From: Symbiodinium microadriaticum | Lineage: Eukaryota; Sar; Dinophyceae; Suessiales; Symbiodiniaceae | Length of the DNA: 64,000 bases | NCBI GenBank assembly: GCA_001939145.1 | Contig: LSRX01000429.1 | Span: forward strand, 404,944 to 468,943 | Reading direction: 5' to 3' | In this document: positions 1 to 10,615 of the stretch, piece by piece | Layout: the number at the start of each line of letters is the position of its first letter | Numbering within the stretch: position 1 is the stretch's first letter | The notes under the pieces: generated by a model | The model's database searches: none | The model's input: only the letters and a program-made list of their open reading frames with translations | Told to the model about the DNA's origin: nothing | Position numbers and translations under genes: made by a program

Positions 1-124
1 CACGTAACTCTGTACTGTAGCCTTTTGGCTTGCGGTATCGCATGAAGCGCCCGGCGGCCGCGCCACCCCGGCGGGCAAAGCGGGCAAAGCAGATGGCGGA
101 GGGAGCGTTCTTCGTCGGCCTAGA

Positions 125-233
125 CCCAGAGAGCCCAATGACCCTTAAATAAGGAATATACCTTAAATTCTAGGGGCCTTAGTATTATGATTTAAGGTAT
201 ATTCCTCATTTAACGGGTATTGGGCTCTCTGGG
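125..233. mobile_element. MITE-like palindrome family A, copy 1
   Basis: The ends CCCAGAGAGCCCAAT and its inverse (ATTGGGCTCTCTGGG) enclose a near-perfect palindrome with CCTTAAATAAGGAATATACC-type arms and a short central TAGGGGCCTT core. The flanking dinucleotide GA is present on both sides, consistent with a 2-bp target duplication. No coding capacity; a non-autonomous DNA transposon is inferred. Confidence 0.75.
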
Positions 234-528
234 GAGGGGATTGACATAATTTTAACAGGCGTTCGCACGGTGTTCATCAGGATTGGCCAACTCTTATGGT
301 ATCATCTAACAGGGCTTTTAGGACCCAGAAAACAAGCCATGAAAACGAGTTGCAGGGATCTGCTGGTTTCAGGGGTTCCTGCGGGATTTTCAGGGTTTCA
401 GGTGGGAGGGGCAGGAGCTTCGAGTGTGGAGCTCTTTAACTTCCACGGAGGGGCTGAGAGTGTCTGCCCCAAAAGCACCCTTTAGGTTTGGGGTTCAGGG
501 TTTAGGGTTTAGGAATCATTGTTATCCT

Positions 529-585
529 TATTATTATTATTATTAGTAGTAGTAGTATTACTATTATTGTTATTATTGTTATTGT
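529..585. repeat. ATT/AGT trinucleotide microsatellite
   Basis: Imperfect run of TTA/TTG/TAG triplets next to a telomere-type tract at 497-514. Confidence 0.8.
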
Positions 586-789
586 CATGATTATGGCTTG
601 AGTTTGACTCCTTATAAGCGTAGGTCTTTTCCACCCAAAGCTAGACTTCGAAGTGGAGGCAAGTTCTAATCCCACGGCTGTGATGGTTCGTGTGGCTTGG
701 AGATCAGGGTTGTTGATTCGGAACTGTTGGTTTAGGATTTCGGAGATCTTTCGCTCTTTAGTTGCATGGTGTTGAAGACGAGCCTTAAA

Positions 790-848
790 TGCCGACTAAA
801 CCCCTAAACCCAAACCCCTAAACCCAAGCCCCTAAACCCTAAACCTAA
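790..848 (-). repeat. interstitial telomere-type tract (CCCTAAA orientation)
   Basis: Several CCCTAAA/CCCCTAAACCC units with single-base variation; the plant/dinoflagellate-type telomere motif read on the minus strand. Confidence 0.8.
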
Positions 849-1370
849 GAAAAATAAACTTTCAAGAAAGAAATGCCTAGGACTTGCTTGTTGCTGTTGG
901 CCATCCGGAAACCTATTTGTTTTCGGTCGGGACAAAACATAACCTTTCGATTTCTAAGAAAGAAACCAATTTCCCAATCCAGCCCGGCCCAGCCCAGGTC
1001 AGCCCAGGAGCGTCCAGCCCAGCCCACGCCGACCGAACCCAGCCCAGCCCAGCCAGGCCCTGCCTAATCCCCCTGTCCCAACCAGCGCTCAAAACTTACG
1101 CCCGAAACTTTCGGTCAAAACTTATTGGCACCCAAACCCTTAAACACTTTCTATAAACCCGAACCCAGGGTTTGGCTGTGTTGAGTTTCGAGCCTACGGA
1201 TGTAACCTACGGTCTTAGGTGTCAAGATGATGGCTCCCCTTGCTGACAACCGTTTAGGGTTTTTGGGTTTAGGAGACCCTTCTTCCAGCAACTGTGAATT
1301 CTGGTATACCTCACCGGACTTTTGACTGCTTCTAGGGCTCATTACGAATACTGGTGAGGGTGTGGTTGGA

Positions 1371-1434
1371 GTATGTGGTCCCTAAGTTCGCCCATGAAAT
1401 AGGTATGTGGTCCCTAAGTTCGCCCATGAAATAG
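1371..1434. repeat. perfect 32-bp tandem duplication
   Basis: The unit beginning GTATGTGGTCCCTAAGTTCG and ending AAATAG occurs twice back to back (1371-1402 and 1403-1434) without a mismatch, followed by a run of C. Recent duplication or an assembly artefact. Confidence 0.9.
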
Positions 1435-1540
1435 CGCCCCCCCCCCCAACAACAATTCCGACGCACAGGGTTTTAGATGTTCAGGGCTTAGTTGTTGTTG
1501 TTTGTCAGGACACTTAAGGTTCGAAATATCGAAATTCTTA

Positions 1541-1625
1541 AAGATACGGTACCATTAATAAGGAATATTACAATTCCCATAGTCCAGGGTCTTTACGGTA
1601 ATGCAGGATTTCTATCATCAACAGT
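1541..1625. mobile_element. MITE-like family B, copy 1 (left arm deleted)
   Basis: The right half, ending in GGATTTCTATCATCAACAGT, matches the copies at 6758-6860 and 14652-14755. The left terminal arm is mostly missing (ACGGTACC joins directly to the internal AATAAGGAATAT segment). Its right end abuts the family A copy that starts at 1628. Confidence 0.65.
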
Positions 1626-1627
1626 AT

Positions 1628-1738
1628 CCCAGAGAACCCAATACCCCTTAATTAAGGAATATACCTTAAATCATAATATGAAGGCCCCGATAATTTAAGG
1701 TATATTCCTTATTTAAGGGATATATCGGGCTCTCTGGG
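1628..1738. mobile_element. MITE-like palindrome family A, copy 2
   Basis: Ends CCCAGAGAACCC and GGGCTCTCTGGG with long complementary arms; AT lies on both sides as a candidate 2-bp target duplication. The core carries AAGGCCCC, the inverse orientation of copy 1. Confidence 0.75.
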
Positions 1739-1846
1739 ATCATGTGCTCATTCGAGGCAGCGCGTGCAGATCTTCGTGACCGGGAAAGTCCAAGGTGCAT
1801 CTCGGCTGCGCCGGAAGGGCCAAGATGCCCCTAGAGCTCCCCGTTG

Positions 1847-1947
1847 CCCAGAGAGCCCAATACCCCTTAATTAAGGAATACACCTTCAATCATAAGGCCC
1901 CTATAGTTTAAGGTATATTCCTTGTTTAAGGGGTCTTGGGCTCTAGG
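1847..1947. mobile_element. MITE-like palindrome family A, copy 3
   Basis: Starts CCCAGAGAGCCCAATACC; the right end is shortened to GGGCTCTAGG. TG flanks both sides. Divergence (TACACC for TATACC, a 2-bp loss at the tip) suggests an older copy. Confidence 0.7.
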
Positions 1948-2337
1948 TGTCCCCCTTAAAGACCCCTCTTTGAAGCTCCTTGAAGCCCCTCAAAGCCTTG
2001 ACAATCCCAAGCCAACCCTGAAGCCGGCAACTCGACAAAGCCGACAGCACAAGCCCTGAACCCCGAAGCCAGAAAATCCCAGCCCCGTGAACCCCAACGT
2101 ACCCAAAGTACCGAAAACCCCCAAACTAAATCCTGCCCTATGGGGCTCTCTGCGGACAGTAGAAAAAGGCCCTCAAACTGTAAGCCCGAGGGCCCCTCAT
2201 TATCATCATTCNTCAAAAAAAAAAACTAAAACCCCAACAGCCTCCAACATGATCCTTCATCCGCCGATCCGCAGCAGACAAGCCACAGCTTGCAAACAGC
2301 GACCTGGAACCCGAACACCAAACTCCTGGAGATTCAA

Positions 2338-2460
2338 CCTGGGTTTTTTAGGGTTTGGGGTGTTAGGGTTTAGGGTTTGGGGGTTTAGGGGTTTAGGGAT
2401 TAGGGGGTTAAGGGTTTAGGGGTTTGGGTTTGGAGCTTAGCCTTGTGGGTTTAGGGTTTA
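2338..2460 (+). repeat. interstitial telomere-type tract (TTTAGGG)
   Basis: Degenerate GGGTTTAGGG units with G/T spacer variation (GGGTTTGGGGTG, GGGGTTTAGGG). Confidence 0.8.
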
Positions 2461-2699
2461 GGGATGAGGGCTCTCGTGCCGGGTGTAAAAGCCCTTTACC
2501 AAGCGAGCCTCGAAAGCCCTTCTTGCAAGCAGCCGACAAGCCCGCAGTGGCAAAACCGAAGCGCGTATCATACCGAATGAATGATATCATTCTCACAGCT
2601 ATACTATACATATACGATATATCTCGGTTCACAACTGTACTATACAAAGACTATCTAACATGTTATATGTTGTTATTGTTCATAGAACTATACTACACG

Positions 2700-2765
2700 A
2701 GTAACGACACTATACTGTACTGTGCAGTACTGTATTGTACTGTACGGTACTGTACTGTAGCTATA
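2700..2765. repeat. TACTG pentamer repeat
   Basis: Runs of TACTG with variants (TATTG, TACGG) over about 60 bp between AT-rich flanks. Confidence 0.75.
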
Positions 2766-3203
2766 TATAGTATAGGATACAACATACTATGTTCTCGTAA
2801 ACCTAGCATATAACATCAACTCGGCAGAAGGTCTACTACAGAGACACAACCAAGCTCATGGGCTCCTTGGACAGACCGAGTTTGTGGGTCTCGGTATGAT
2901 ATTATCAAATAAAGGCTTTGATGTTGATATACGAGTGCTAGTATATGATGATGATAGTAATACCAACAAAATAAAACGAAAATGGCTACGACTAAGAATG
3001 GAAATTTACAAGAATGACAACAATGATTGCTTTACATTAGCAATATCTGTTTTCATTCCACTACTTCTGATTTTCGATTTAGGGTTGCATTGTGACTTGG
3101 GTAATATGCTTTTTCACTTACTACTGCGTAGTAAGTTTAGGGTTCCGGCCTGGTTTGCGGGTTTAGGGTTCTGGGTGGGTGGGGTTGTGGCCGATGATTA
3201 GAT

Positions 3204-3290
3204 GAATAGAACCCTAAACCCTAAGTCCCAAACCCTAAACCCTTAAACCCTAAAGCCCTAAACCCTAAGTCCCAAACCCTAAACCCCTCG
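3204..3290 (-). repeat. interstitial telomere-type tract (CCCTAAA)
   Basis: ACCCTAAACCCTAAGTCCC-type units; an internal segment is itself duplicated. Further CCCTAAA tracts follow at 3540-3570 and 3672-3720. Confidence 0.8.
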
Positions 3291-4093
3291 TAGAAGAAGG
3301 GAGCCTTTCGGGACTCTGTGGATCCGAGATAGCCTTTATGTCTGTACACAGAGAGCTTTGGGCCCCAGGGTTTAGGAATAATTACACTTTAGGGGCTTTG
3401 AGATTCTGTTTAGGAATACACATTAGGGGCTGTAAGTTTCTGTTGAGGAATACACATTAGGGGCTTTAATTTTCTTTTCTTCGGGTTGAGGCCTGCGTAC
3501 AAGGCTTTCACATCGGGGTTGTCGGCTATTTTTTCAAGAGCTACCCCTAAACCCTAAACCCTAACCCTAAAGGTCCAAACGACCCAAAATTCGGGTACTT
3601 TGGTTACGGGTGGTAGTAATCTAGCGTAATGTTTGGGAGAGTATATGATTATTAGGTATTTTGGACTCTTAGGGTAAACCCTAAACCTTAAACCCCTAAA
3701 CCCATAAACCCTAAACCTCATGTACAAAGTCTCCCAAGGCTCCGGGGTTAGCCTGGTGGGGTCAGCCCCCAGGTGTAGCCGTCTTGGCTGGGCCCGTGTC
3801 AGGTGAGGCTGTTCCGGGCTGAATCTGAGATGCAGGATGTGGAGACTGTAGTGCTACCTTTCGATGTAGGGACATTGGTAGGTATATTATATAGTATATA
3901 CTTAGTAGCTGATTAGGTGGCCTTTAACCCTTTTGGGCTTGTATAATCCTACCATAATTGAAAGGTTAACCTTTTTTGGGCTAGGGTACTCAGCCCCTAA
4001 GTACCACAAACACAAGTCTTTCAAGTGCGGTCACATGCTGCCTCCGACTCACTCGAGTCGAAGGCGAACCAAACCAGCAAACTAGCTTTGATG

Positions 4094-4185
4094 TACCCAT
4101 AGGCTCCTAAGTAGTCCCTGTTGTGGTGTATATTTTGAATCCTATGAGGTAGTCCCAAAAAGGAACTACTTAGGAGCACATGGGT
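4094..4185. mobile_element. MITE-like palindrome family C, copy 1
   Basis: Left arm TACCCATAGGCTCCTAAGTA and right arm TACTTAGGAGCACATGGGT are inverted complements with few mismatches, around a TATTTTGAATCCTATGAGG-like centre. Related to 14438-14536 and 20829-20924. Confidence 0.7.
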
Positions 4186-4852
4186 CGACATTGGGCAACT
4201 GTGGTCTCGAGAATTTTTCGGGTGCACACTACGGCCTTTTGCTGGTCTCAGGTGACCGCTTGGGTCTCAGCGGGTCTGCCTGGCCACTTGTCCTGGCACA
4301 GCTTGCAGGGTTGGGGTTTAGGGTTGAGGGGTTTAGGGTTTAAGTTTTCGGGTTTCAGGGTTTAGGGCATAAATGTTTCGGTCGCTGCTCGTCTTTTTTG
4401 TAGCTTAGCGCGCTCGCTCTAAGGGTTTGAAAAGGGCTGTACAGGTGTCTAACAGTCTGTCTATAGGTTGTCATGTTTGTTTAGTTGCCTGACCTACGAA
4501 GTTCTCGGACCTCGATCTTCCCCAAAGGAGGCCCTGTTGCGGATGTTCCTGTTTTGCTGTCCGGGACGTCGGGTTTTAGGTTTGCACGGCTGGCACTTCA
4601 ATTCCCAGGCTTCTAATCCTTTTGCTTAGGGTCTAATTAGGGAGTCCAGGGTGTAGGGGTTTTGGGGTTTAGGGCTTTAGGGTTGTGATTATGGGGTCTG
4701 CGGTGTAGCGGCTTGGGATGTGTCGCGTGGTTTAAACATTGAGCGATTAGGTTGTTGGGTGCGATCGCACCAAATTTCTGAGCACGGCAAGCCACTGGAC
4801 CATGATGTAGGGAGCGCTCATGATGTCTCGTTAGCCTGGCATGCTCGCAGTT

Positions 4853-4960
4853 CCCAGAGAGCCCAATACCCCTTAAACAAGGAATATACCTTGAATTATA
4901 GGGGTCTTAATATTATGATTTCAGGTATATTCCTTAATTAAGGGGTATTGGGCTCTCGGG
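4853..4960. mobile_element. MITE-like palindrome family A, copy 4
   Basis: CCCAGAGAGCCCAATACC to GGGTATTGGGCTCTCGGG, with the central TATAGGGGTCTTAATATTAT core. It lies between two arms of a separate 12-bp inverted repeat (4813-4824 and 4974-4985). The flanking dinucleotides TT/CT do not match. Confidence 0.75.
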
Positions 4961-5040
4961 CTTCTAGATCGGAATCATGAGCGCTGCCTCCCCGAGCATG
5001 AAACCACAACCCCAAGTACCGGACCCGAATCCTGCACCCT

Positions 5041-5122
5041 GAAGGTGTTAGGGTTTAGGGTTTGTGGGTTAGGGTTTAGGGTTTAGGCTTTGGGTTTAGG
5101 GTTTAGGGTTTGGGGTTTAGGG
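5041..5122 (+). repeat. interstitial telomere-type tract (TTTAGGG)
   Basis: About eleven near-consecutive TTTAGGG-like units with small indels. Confidence 0.85.
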
Positions 5123-5454
5123 GATATCTACAAAGCATTCATGTGCTTGGCTGGCGTTGAGTGCTTGGGTGGTAACTAAATCTAGACTCAGTTTAGCACA
5201 GGTGCCGGTGATTAGCGTTCCTTAGATGCGTGGTGCGATAAGTGTTGATGTGGATAGAGTTTGCGTTGAGACTTACTTCTCCAATACCCAACAACCCTTT
5301 AGACTTTTGGGGTTCTTATATTTTAATAGTAATCTGAAAGTTTAACCTTTTCTTTCCCTGGGTCTTTCGGGAAATAGGGAGAAGAGCCGGGGGTGCCTGT
5401 GATCCCTAAGCGCCCTAAACCCCAAGCTCTTCCACAACCGCTGTCGAGTCCTTA

Positions 5455-5735
5455 AAGGCCCTAAAACCCTAAAGCCCTAAAGCCCTAAAACCCGAAACCC
5501 CCTAAAACCCTAAAACCCTATAAAGCCCTAAAACCCTAAAACCCTAAACCCTAAAACCCCTAAAAGCCCTACAACCCTAAAGCCCTAAAACCCTAAAACC
5601 CTAAAGCCCTAAAGCCCCAAACCCAAACCACCCAAAAACCCTAAAGCCCAAAAACCCTAGAACCCTAAAACCTCAAAGCCCTAAAACCCCAAACCCAAAC
5701 CCCCCAAAAACCCTAAAACCCTAAAGCCCTAAACC
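5455..5735 (-). repeat. long variant telomere-type array (CCCTAAAA / CCCTAAAG)
   Basis: About 280 bp of CCCTAAAA, CCCTAAAG and CCCCAAACC octamer-like variants, the longest array in the window. The dominant 8-mer differs from the 7-mer CCCTAAA, so it has drifted or expanded locally rather than being a fresh telomere end. Confidence 0.85.
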
Positions 5736-5809
5736 ATGGGGTCCCCAGAGGAGCCCTCAGAGGAGCCTTTACATGAAGCCGGCGCTCTTCTGACCCTACT
5801 TAAGGGCCC

Positions 5810-5878
5810 AGGGTTTAGGGTTTAGGGGTTTAGGGTTTAGGGGTTTAGGGGTTTAGGATTTAGGGGTTTAGGGTTTAG
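5810..5878 (+). repeat. interstitial telomere-type tract (TTTAGGG/TTTAGGGG)
   Basis: GGGTTTAGGGGTTTAGGG units that run directly into the palindrome at 5879. Confidence 0.85.
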
Positions 5879-5975
5879 GGGGACTTAGTAAGTAGGTTAT
5901 AAGTAGAGTTATAAGTACCCTAAATGGAGAGACCCCAATTATAACCCTACTTATAACTGACTTACTTAAGTCCCC
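5879..5975. mobile_element. palindromic element E (single copy seen)
   Basis: Arms of about 36 bp: GGGGACTTAGTAAGTAGG at the left and CTTACTTAAGTCCCC at the right, with internal GTTATAAGTA/TACTTATAAC complementarity. Noncoding. Inserted at the edge of a telomere-type tract. Confidence 0.6.
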
Positions 5976-6671
5976 TGGGCCTCTAAGTATATGCCCTTCG
6001 CCCTAAATCCCTCAGACCCCATTCCCCTAGGAAAAACCCTTCGGAGCCCTAGGCCCTAAACTTCTAAACCCTAGACCCTAGACCCCCAAAAAAACCCTTC
6101 GGAACCCCTAAACCCCAGACCTCCCCCCAACCAAAAAAGAAATAAACCGCTTAGGAATCTAAGCGATGGGCGTGTGGAGATCTTGGCAGAAGGGCCGACA
6201 GTGTCTCGGCAAAGAGGATGGACTCTACAGGAGAAAAAAGCCGCCTACTGGAGTGGGTGTAGCGTTGAGGGGTTGGCGGGAATTTGGGACGTAGGGCTCG
6301 TGTTCCCTCAGGGGTTCTATGCCTGCGTAGGCTTGGTTTCGTGGCTTAGCGCTCCGTGTTGAAGCTGTTGAGGTTTAGCACGAGGGTTTCTGAGGCTTAG
6401 GGTTTAGGGTCAGAACTCATTGTTTTGAGTGGGTTTGGGGGTTGCATGACCTTGAAACCTGAAACCTACACCCAAAGCAGAAACATTAGAACCCTAAGGC
6501 CCCCCAAGAAGATGCGAAGTCAAACCCGCAAGCCGATGCCCGAGCCTGAGGAAGAAAACTATGAGCCCTAAGTTTTGAACCCTAACCCCCTTGAACCTCA
6601 GTGCGCGTGGCTAAGGACAAGCTCAAGGATCTCGTGGAATGGTGTTGGAAAGGACATACGGTTGATGTGGG

Positions 6672-6742
6672 TAATAATTACCAAGACTATTTTTTGGGGT
6701 TCCTTATTATGAGTATAATATAGGGGCCTTAATAATTACCAA
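6672..6742. repeat. rearranged relative of palindrome family D
   Basis: TAATAATTACCA occurs at 6672 and again near 6730; the segment between matches, inverted, the centre of the element at 13240-13342 (GGGTTCCTTATTATGA and TATAGGGGCCTTAATAATTA). Immediately left of family B copy 2. Confidence 0.5.
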
Positions 6743-6757
6743 TACTAAGTCAATACC

Positions 6758-6860
6758 ACGGTTGATGGTATAAATCCTGCATTACCCACAATAAGGAGTA
6801 TACCATAATTCCCATAGTTTAGAATCCCTAAGCTAATGCACGGTTTGTACCGTCAACAGT
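6758..6860. mobile_element. MITE-like family B, copy 2
   Basis: Left end ACGGTTGATGGTATAAATCC and right end GGTTTGTACCGTCAACAGT are inverted complements; internal TAAGGAGTATACC and CCCATAGTTTAG are shared with the other copies. Both this copy and 14652-14755 are preceded by GTCAATAC, so the element may begin a few bases earlier. Confidence 0.7.
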
Positions 6861-7384
6861 ACGAGGGGTTCCGGGGTCAAGCGGCGGGTTTTTTCTTTCA
6901 AGTTAGAATTCTCTTGGGGGTTCATAAACGGTTTCATAGGGCTTGCATGGGTTATTCGCATGGTTCTTGTTTCTCAGCCGCAGGTTTGGCTTGATTATTC
7001 TTGGGATGGGTGTTACTCCTATGCCTTAAACCCTAAACCCCAAAGGGTCTAGGTAAACCCTAAACCCTATAAGCCCTCTGCTGTCTTTGGTGCCCAAGGT
7101 TTCAAGGTGATCTCCAACTCTTCTTTTCCGGATTTACAGGAGCAGAGGTTGCGGTCAAGNATTTTGTACCAAAATCCACCCCAAAAAAGCAAAGCACAAG
7201 TTTTCTTCAGCGTCCCCATATCTTTCAAGCTGGCCAAGGTTCTCAACATCTTTTTATAGAGGTCTGAATATTAGGTGACAACATATTCCCTCCCTCGCAG
7301 CTCCTAAACACCATATACCATAAATCATATGTGAAGATTTGGGCCCTTGCATAAAGACTCCTATAACCTGATAGATTCTCTGTA

Positions 7385-7490
7385 AAGGAACAATTTTCGG
7401 AAATTTCTGAATTTTAGAATTTTGGAACAATTGAAATTTTGGAATTTTTAGAATGCTCGGAAATCTGGAATTCCAATCATTAGTGCTGTA
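7385..7490. repeat. degenerate AATTTTGGA-type short repeat
   Basis: Interleaved GAAATTT, GAATTTTAGAA and TTGGAATTT words. The same word set recurs at 8880-9000 and 59945-60300. Confidence 0.6.
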
Positions 7491-7849
7491 AGGAATTTAG
7501 AGAACTTTTAAAATCAAATACCATAGTACATGAAAAAAGTAAATGTATATAGTGTATGATTAATAGTTAAATAAACTGTAATGCCCATGGGAACGACGGC
7601 GCAGCATCGCCGGCAAGCTTCGGTGCCTTCCTTTTCTATATTATCATACTGCCTAGAGGATCCGGGCAGTGTTTGTGTTTAGTTTTTGTTTGTTTATCGT
7701 TCTGTTCATAAAACCACAAGCATAATCCGAAGAAGGGACCAAGACAGAAAGATGTGTGCATCCTTCGTAAGATCGTAATGAGGATCACGGGTGCACACAC
7801 TTCTTCCTGTGTGAAGCTCTTAGGCTACTCATGCAATGAATGCCAATAA

Positions 7850-8480
7850 CTAATACTCAGATGAATATTCCTACGAATAAAAGTATTCATAGCGATATTA
7901 ATATAGACATTAATACTATAGTCATTAATACTAGCATTAAAGATAATACCAATACTGATATTAATCTGAATGGTAATACTCTTACGAAAATTAGAATTCG
8001 TAGTCGAACTTTTACTATCAACTGTTTTTAACAATAATACCTATCCTAACACTCATAGTAATACTAATACTAACATGCATACTAGTGCTCCTACGAATAC
8101 TAATACTCAAATTCATATGAATAACAGTGTTAATACACATACAAACATAAGTACGAATTCTAATCTCTTTTTAAGCAATAATACTTCTACACATGTATTA
8201 ACAAGAGTTCTGAGGCTAATACAAATATGCATAATACGAATATATAGATACTAATATGAGTATTCATATTTGCATCGGTGTGTTGACTAGATTCAGTATT
8301 AACACAAATATTCAGGTTCATGTTCCGACGAATACGTAGACGTATTCATATGAGTATCCGTATTGAGAACAAGACCTATGATGTTGGTATTACTATGAGT
8401 ATTGATATTAATAACTAATACCGAAACTACTATCTGTAGTAATAGTAATACAAACTGTTAAAATTAATATGAATCCGGGT
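7850..8480. repeat. degenerate AATACT/ATTAAT hexamer-based array
   Basis: About 630 bp built of words such as AATACTAATACT, TACGAATA and ATTCATATGAAT. Open frames here translate to Asn/Thr/Ile-rich low complexity and are not genes. The same word set forms the array at 59085-59850. Confidence 0.75.
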
Positions 8481-8879
8481 ACTAGTGTGTATATATATAT
8501 ACACATATACTACTGTGTACTAATATGTACAAATACACATACTACCAACATAAAATACCGACCTAGGGTATATAGGGCTTCTATAAGGCTTCTATAAGGT
8601 ATCTAGGCCTTCTATAAGGCTCCTATAAAGCTAACTACCCACCTGAAAATGTCCTAGATAAATCGTTGTGTACCAAAGAAACTATATTTTCAAATACCAG
8701 TGTACCAATATACTAATTTATAAATGTGAAAAGGTTCCAATATGTTAGCAGACTCCGGCCAGGACACAGGAGAATGCTGTCTTGGGGTTGGAGAGAGTGT
8801 ATTAACAAGATAGCATATTACATATAGTAAACTCAACAATTTGTGCATATTGTTTATATTCCAGATATTCTAAGTATTC

Positions 8880-9000
8880 CAGTTTTGGCCCTACCAAGTC
8901 TAGATTTTCCAAATCTTCAGCCCCCCCAAAATGAGCAATTCACGAGAATTCCAAGATTTTCCTGGCCAAGTCCTCAGAATCACCAGAATTCCAAGAATTC
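8880..9000. repeat. degenerate TTCCAAGA/GAATTCC short repeat
   Basis: Repeated TTTTCC, CCAAAAT, GAATTCCAAGA words resembling those at 7385-7490 and 59945-60300. Confidence 0.55.
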
Positions 9001-9833
9001 TGCTGCGGATGACACTGATGATAACATGTGCTTTCGTGCAGGGCACGACGGGCAATGACAGACATCCAGACTTGCTTTAGTCCAAGGCAGTTCTCCGCAC
9101 ATCTCTCGCATAGCAGGTGGAGCAAAGGCTGACGACTGCGCAGATTGGGCCGAGCAGTGGTGGCCCCTGACTTGAGGCCGCAGGCGCACTCTGCGCCTTG
9201 GGATCCTATGCTCCTTGAGGTGTGCCTCAGCGGGCGACCGACCTGCAGGTTATGGCCACTTGGCTTCAGTTCCCCTGAGTGCCAGTCTATGAGGCTTAGG
9301 GTCTGAAGGGTTTCCGCCTAGGTGCACCGCACTGCATCTTCGGAGGAAAGGCCGGTGGACGGGCCTCCGGCTGAGCGCAAAAGGATGTAAAGCGGCTCGC
9401 ACTTTGCTTCGAAGATTTCCTATGTTGTGCCCGAGGCATGCCACTTCATCCAACATGGTGCCAGCAACGACTAGGCAGCAGATACAGAGATTTGGAGGCG
9501 TCTGGAACCCTTCATTCTCCGAAATGCTCTCAGGCAACGGCTCGAGCTCTGCGGGCGCCTCAGTCTTCCCAATTTGTTGGGACCCTGAATCTTCAAAACA
9601 CGAACCCCTGAAAGCCTCACGCATGTTTACGGTAACCCATAAAGCTACAGCAACCCTTGCAGTCACCTGTCATAGAACCCTCATATAGCAACCATTGAAA
9701 GAAGATTCATAGCAGTCCTAAGCCCCGTCAGAAACCAAAGCCCAAACAAACAGAAGCGACCAGGCCCTTCCCAACTTGCTGGGAAGAACCTCAGTCGCTC
9801 ACGACTCAGACTGCAAAGTAAGACTCGCTGTAG
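9000..9833. other. unique sequence, coding status unresolved
   Basis: About 830 bp without repeats, with overlapping open frames on both strands (longest 138 codons on the minus strand, 9250-9666). No recognisable domain and no clear splice-supported exon. Confidence 0.3.
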
Positions 9834-9913
9834 TTCGTGGTCGTAGTCGTCGTCGCCGTCGTGGTCGTGGTCGTGGTCGTGGTGGTGGTGGTGGTGGTGG
9901 TGGTGGTGGTGGG
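9834..9913. repeat. GTC/GGT trinucleotide microsatellite
   Basis: Runs of GTC changing to pure GGT; open frames across it encode homopolymers and are artefacts. Confidence 0.9.
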
Positions 9914-9980
9914 AATGGTCTTTACTGGGCATAGAAGGAAGCTTGCAAAAGGTATGTTTTTTTTTGGGGGGGGGGCTTAC

Positions 9981-10000
9981 CATATATATATATACATACA

Positions 10001-10032
<32 letters not shown>

Positions 10033-10094
10033 CATACATACATATACATACATACATATACATACATACATATACATACATACATATACATACA

Positions 10095-10128
<34 letters not shown>

Positions 10129-10133
10129 CATAT
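9981..10133. repeat. CATA/TACA tetranucleotide microsatellite
   Basis: About 150 bp of CATA with regular ATATACATAC interruptions, preceded by a T9-G10 homopolymer junction (9957-9975). Confidence 0.9.
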
Positions 10134-10550
10134 GGGGTTTAGGGTTTCCTCAAGGAATTCTCTATTTATAGGGCATTCTAGAGATTCTTTTAAGCCCAGA
10201 TTACAGCTTCCTATAACGAGCCCACAAAGGTTCTGTAAGGGTGCGACGCTGTTTTCAGAACAGGTTGTGGTCCAGACCCAAGATCCTCGTCCCCTACGGG
10301 TTTAGGGTTTCGGGTTTAAGGTGTTCTTTTATCCCGACTGCCTGACTTCTGGACAAAAGCTGACCGAAGGATCAGGGAGCATCGAAAGCAGGATTTTAGG
10401 AGTAACTTGTTGGGTGTCATATATGAGGAGGGGATAGCGGTCTAGTAGCATGCTTACAAAGTCCCCTGGGCCTTCGGGTCATACGGAAGCCAGAATATTT
10501 GCTGTACCTTTGGCTGAGATTCAGATTTCTATTCCCCCCAAGCCACCACT

Positions 10551-10615
10551 AAGCCCTAAACCCTAAAACCCTAAAACCCTAAAGCTCTATACCCTAAACC
10601 CTACTTGTAAAGGCC
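10551..10615 (-). repeat. interstitial telomere-type tract (CCCTAAA)
   Basis: CCCTAAACCCTAAAACCC units; a further mixed-orientation tract lies at 10855-10925, where CCCTAAACC changes to GGTTTAGGG within 70 bp. Confidence 0.75.

Noticed and set aside
14-33. CTGTAGCCTTTTGGCT, similar to the spliced leader
   Set aside because: One substitution, one deletion and a diverged 3' end; lies at the window edge and the match is not strong enough.
2979-2990. AAAATGGCTACG, exact to 12 bases of the leader complement
   Set aside because: Only 12 contiguous bases with no match beyond; a 12-mer of this kind can occur by chance in 64 kb.
9681-10305. Open frames of 100-144 codons on both strands
   Set aside because: They translate the GGT and CATA microsatellites into Val, His, Tyr/Ile or Met/Cys/Val repeats; no independent support.
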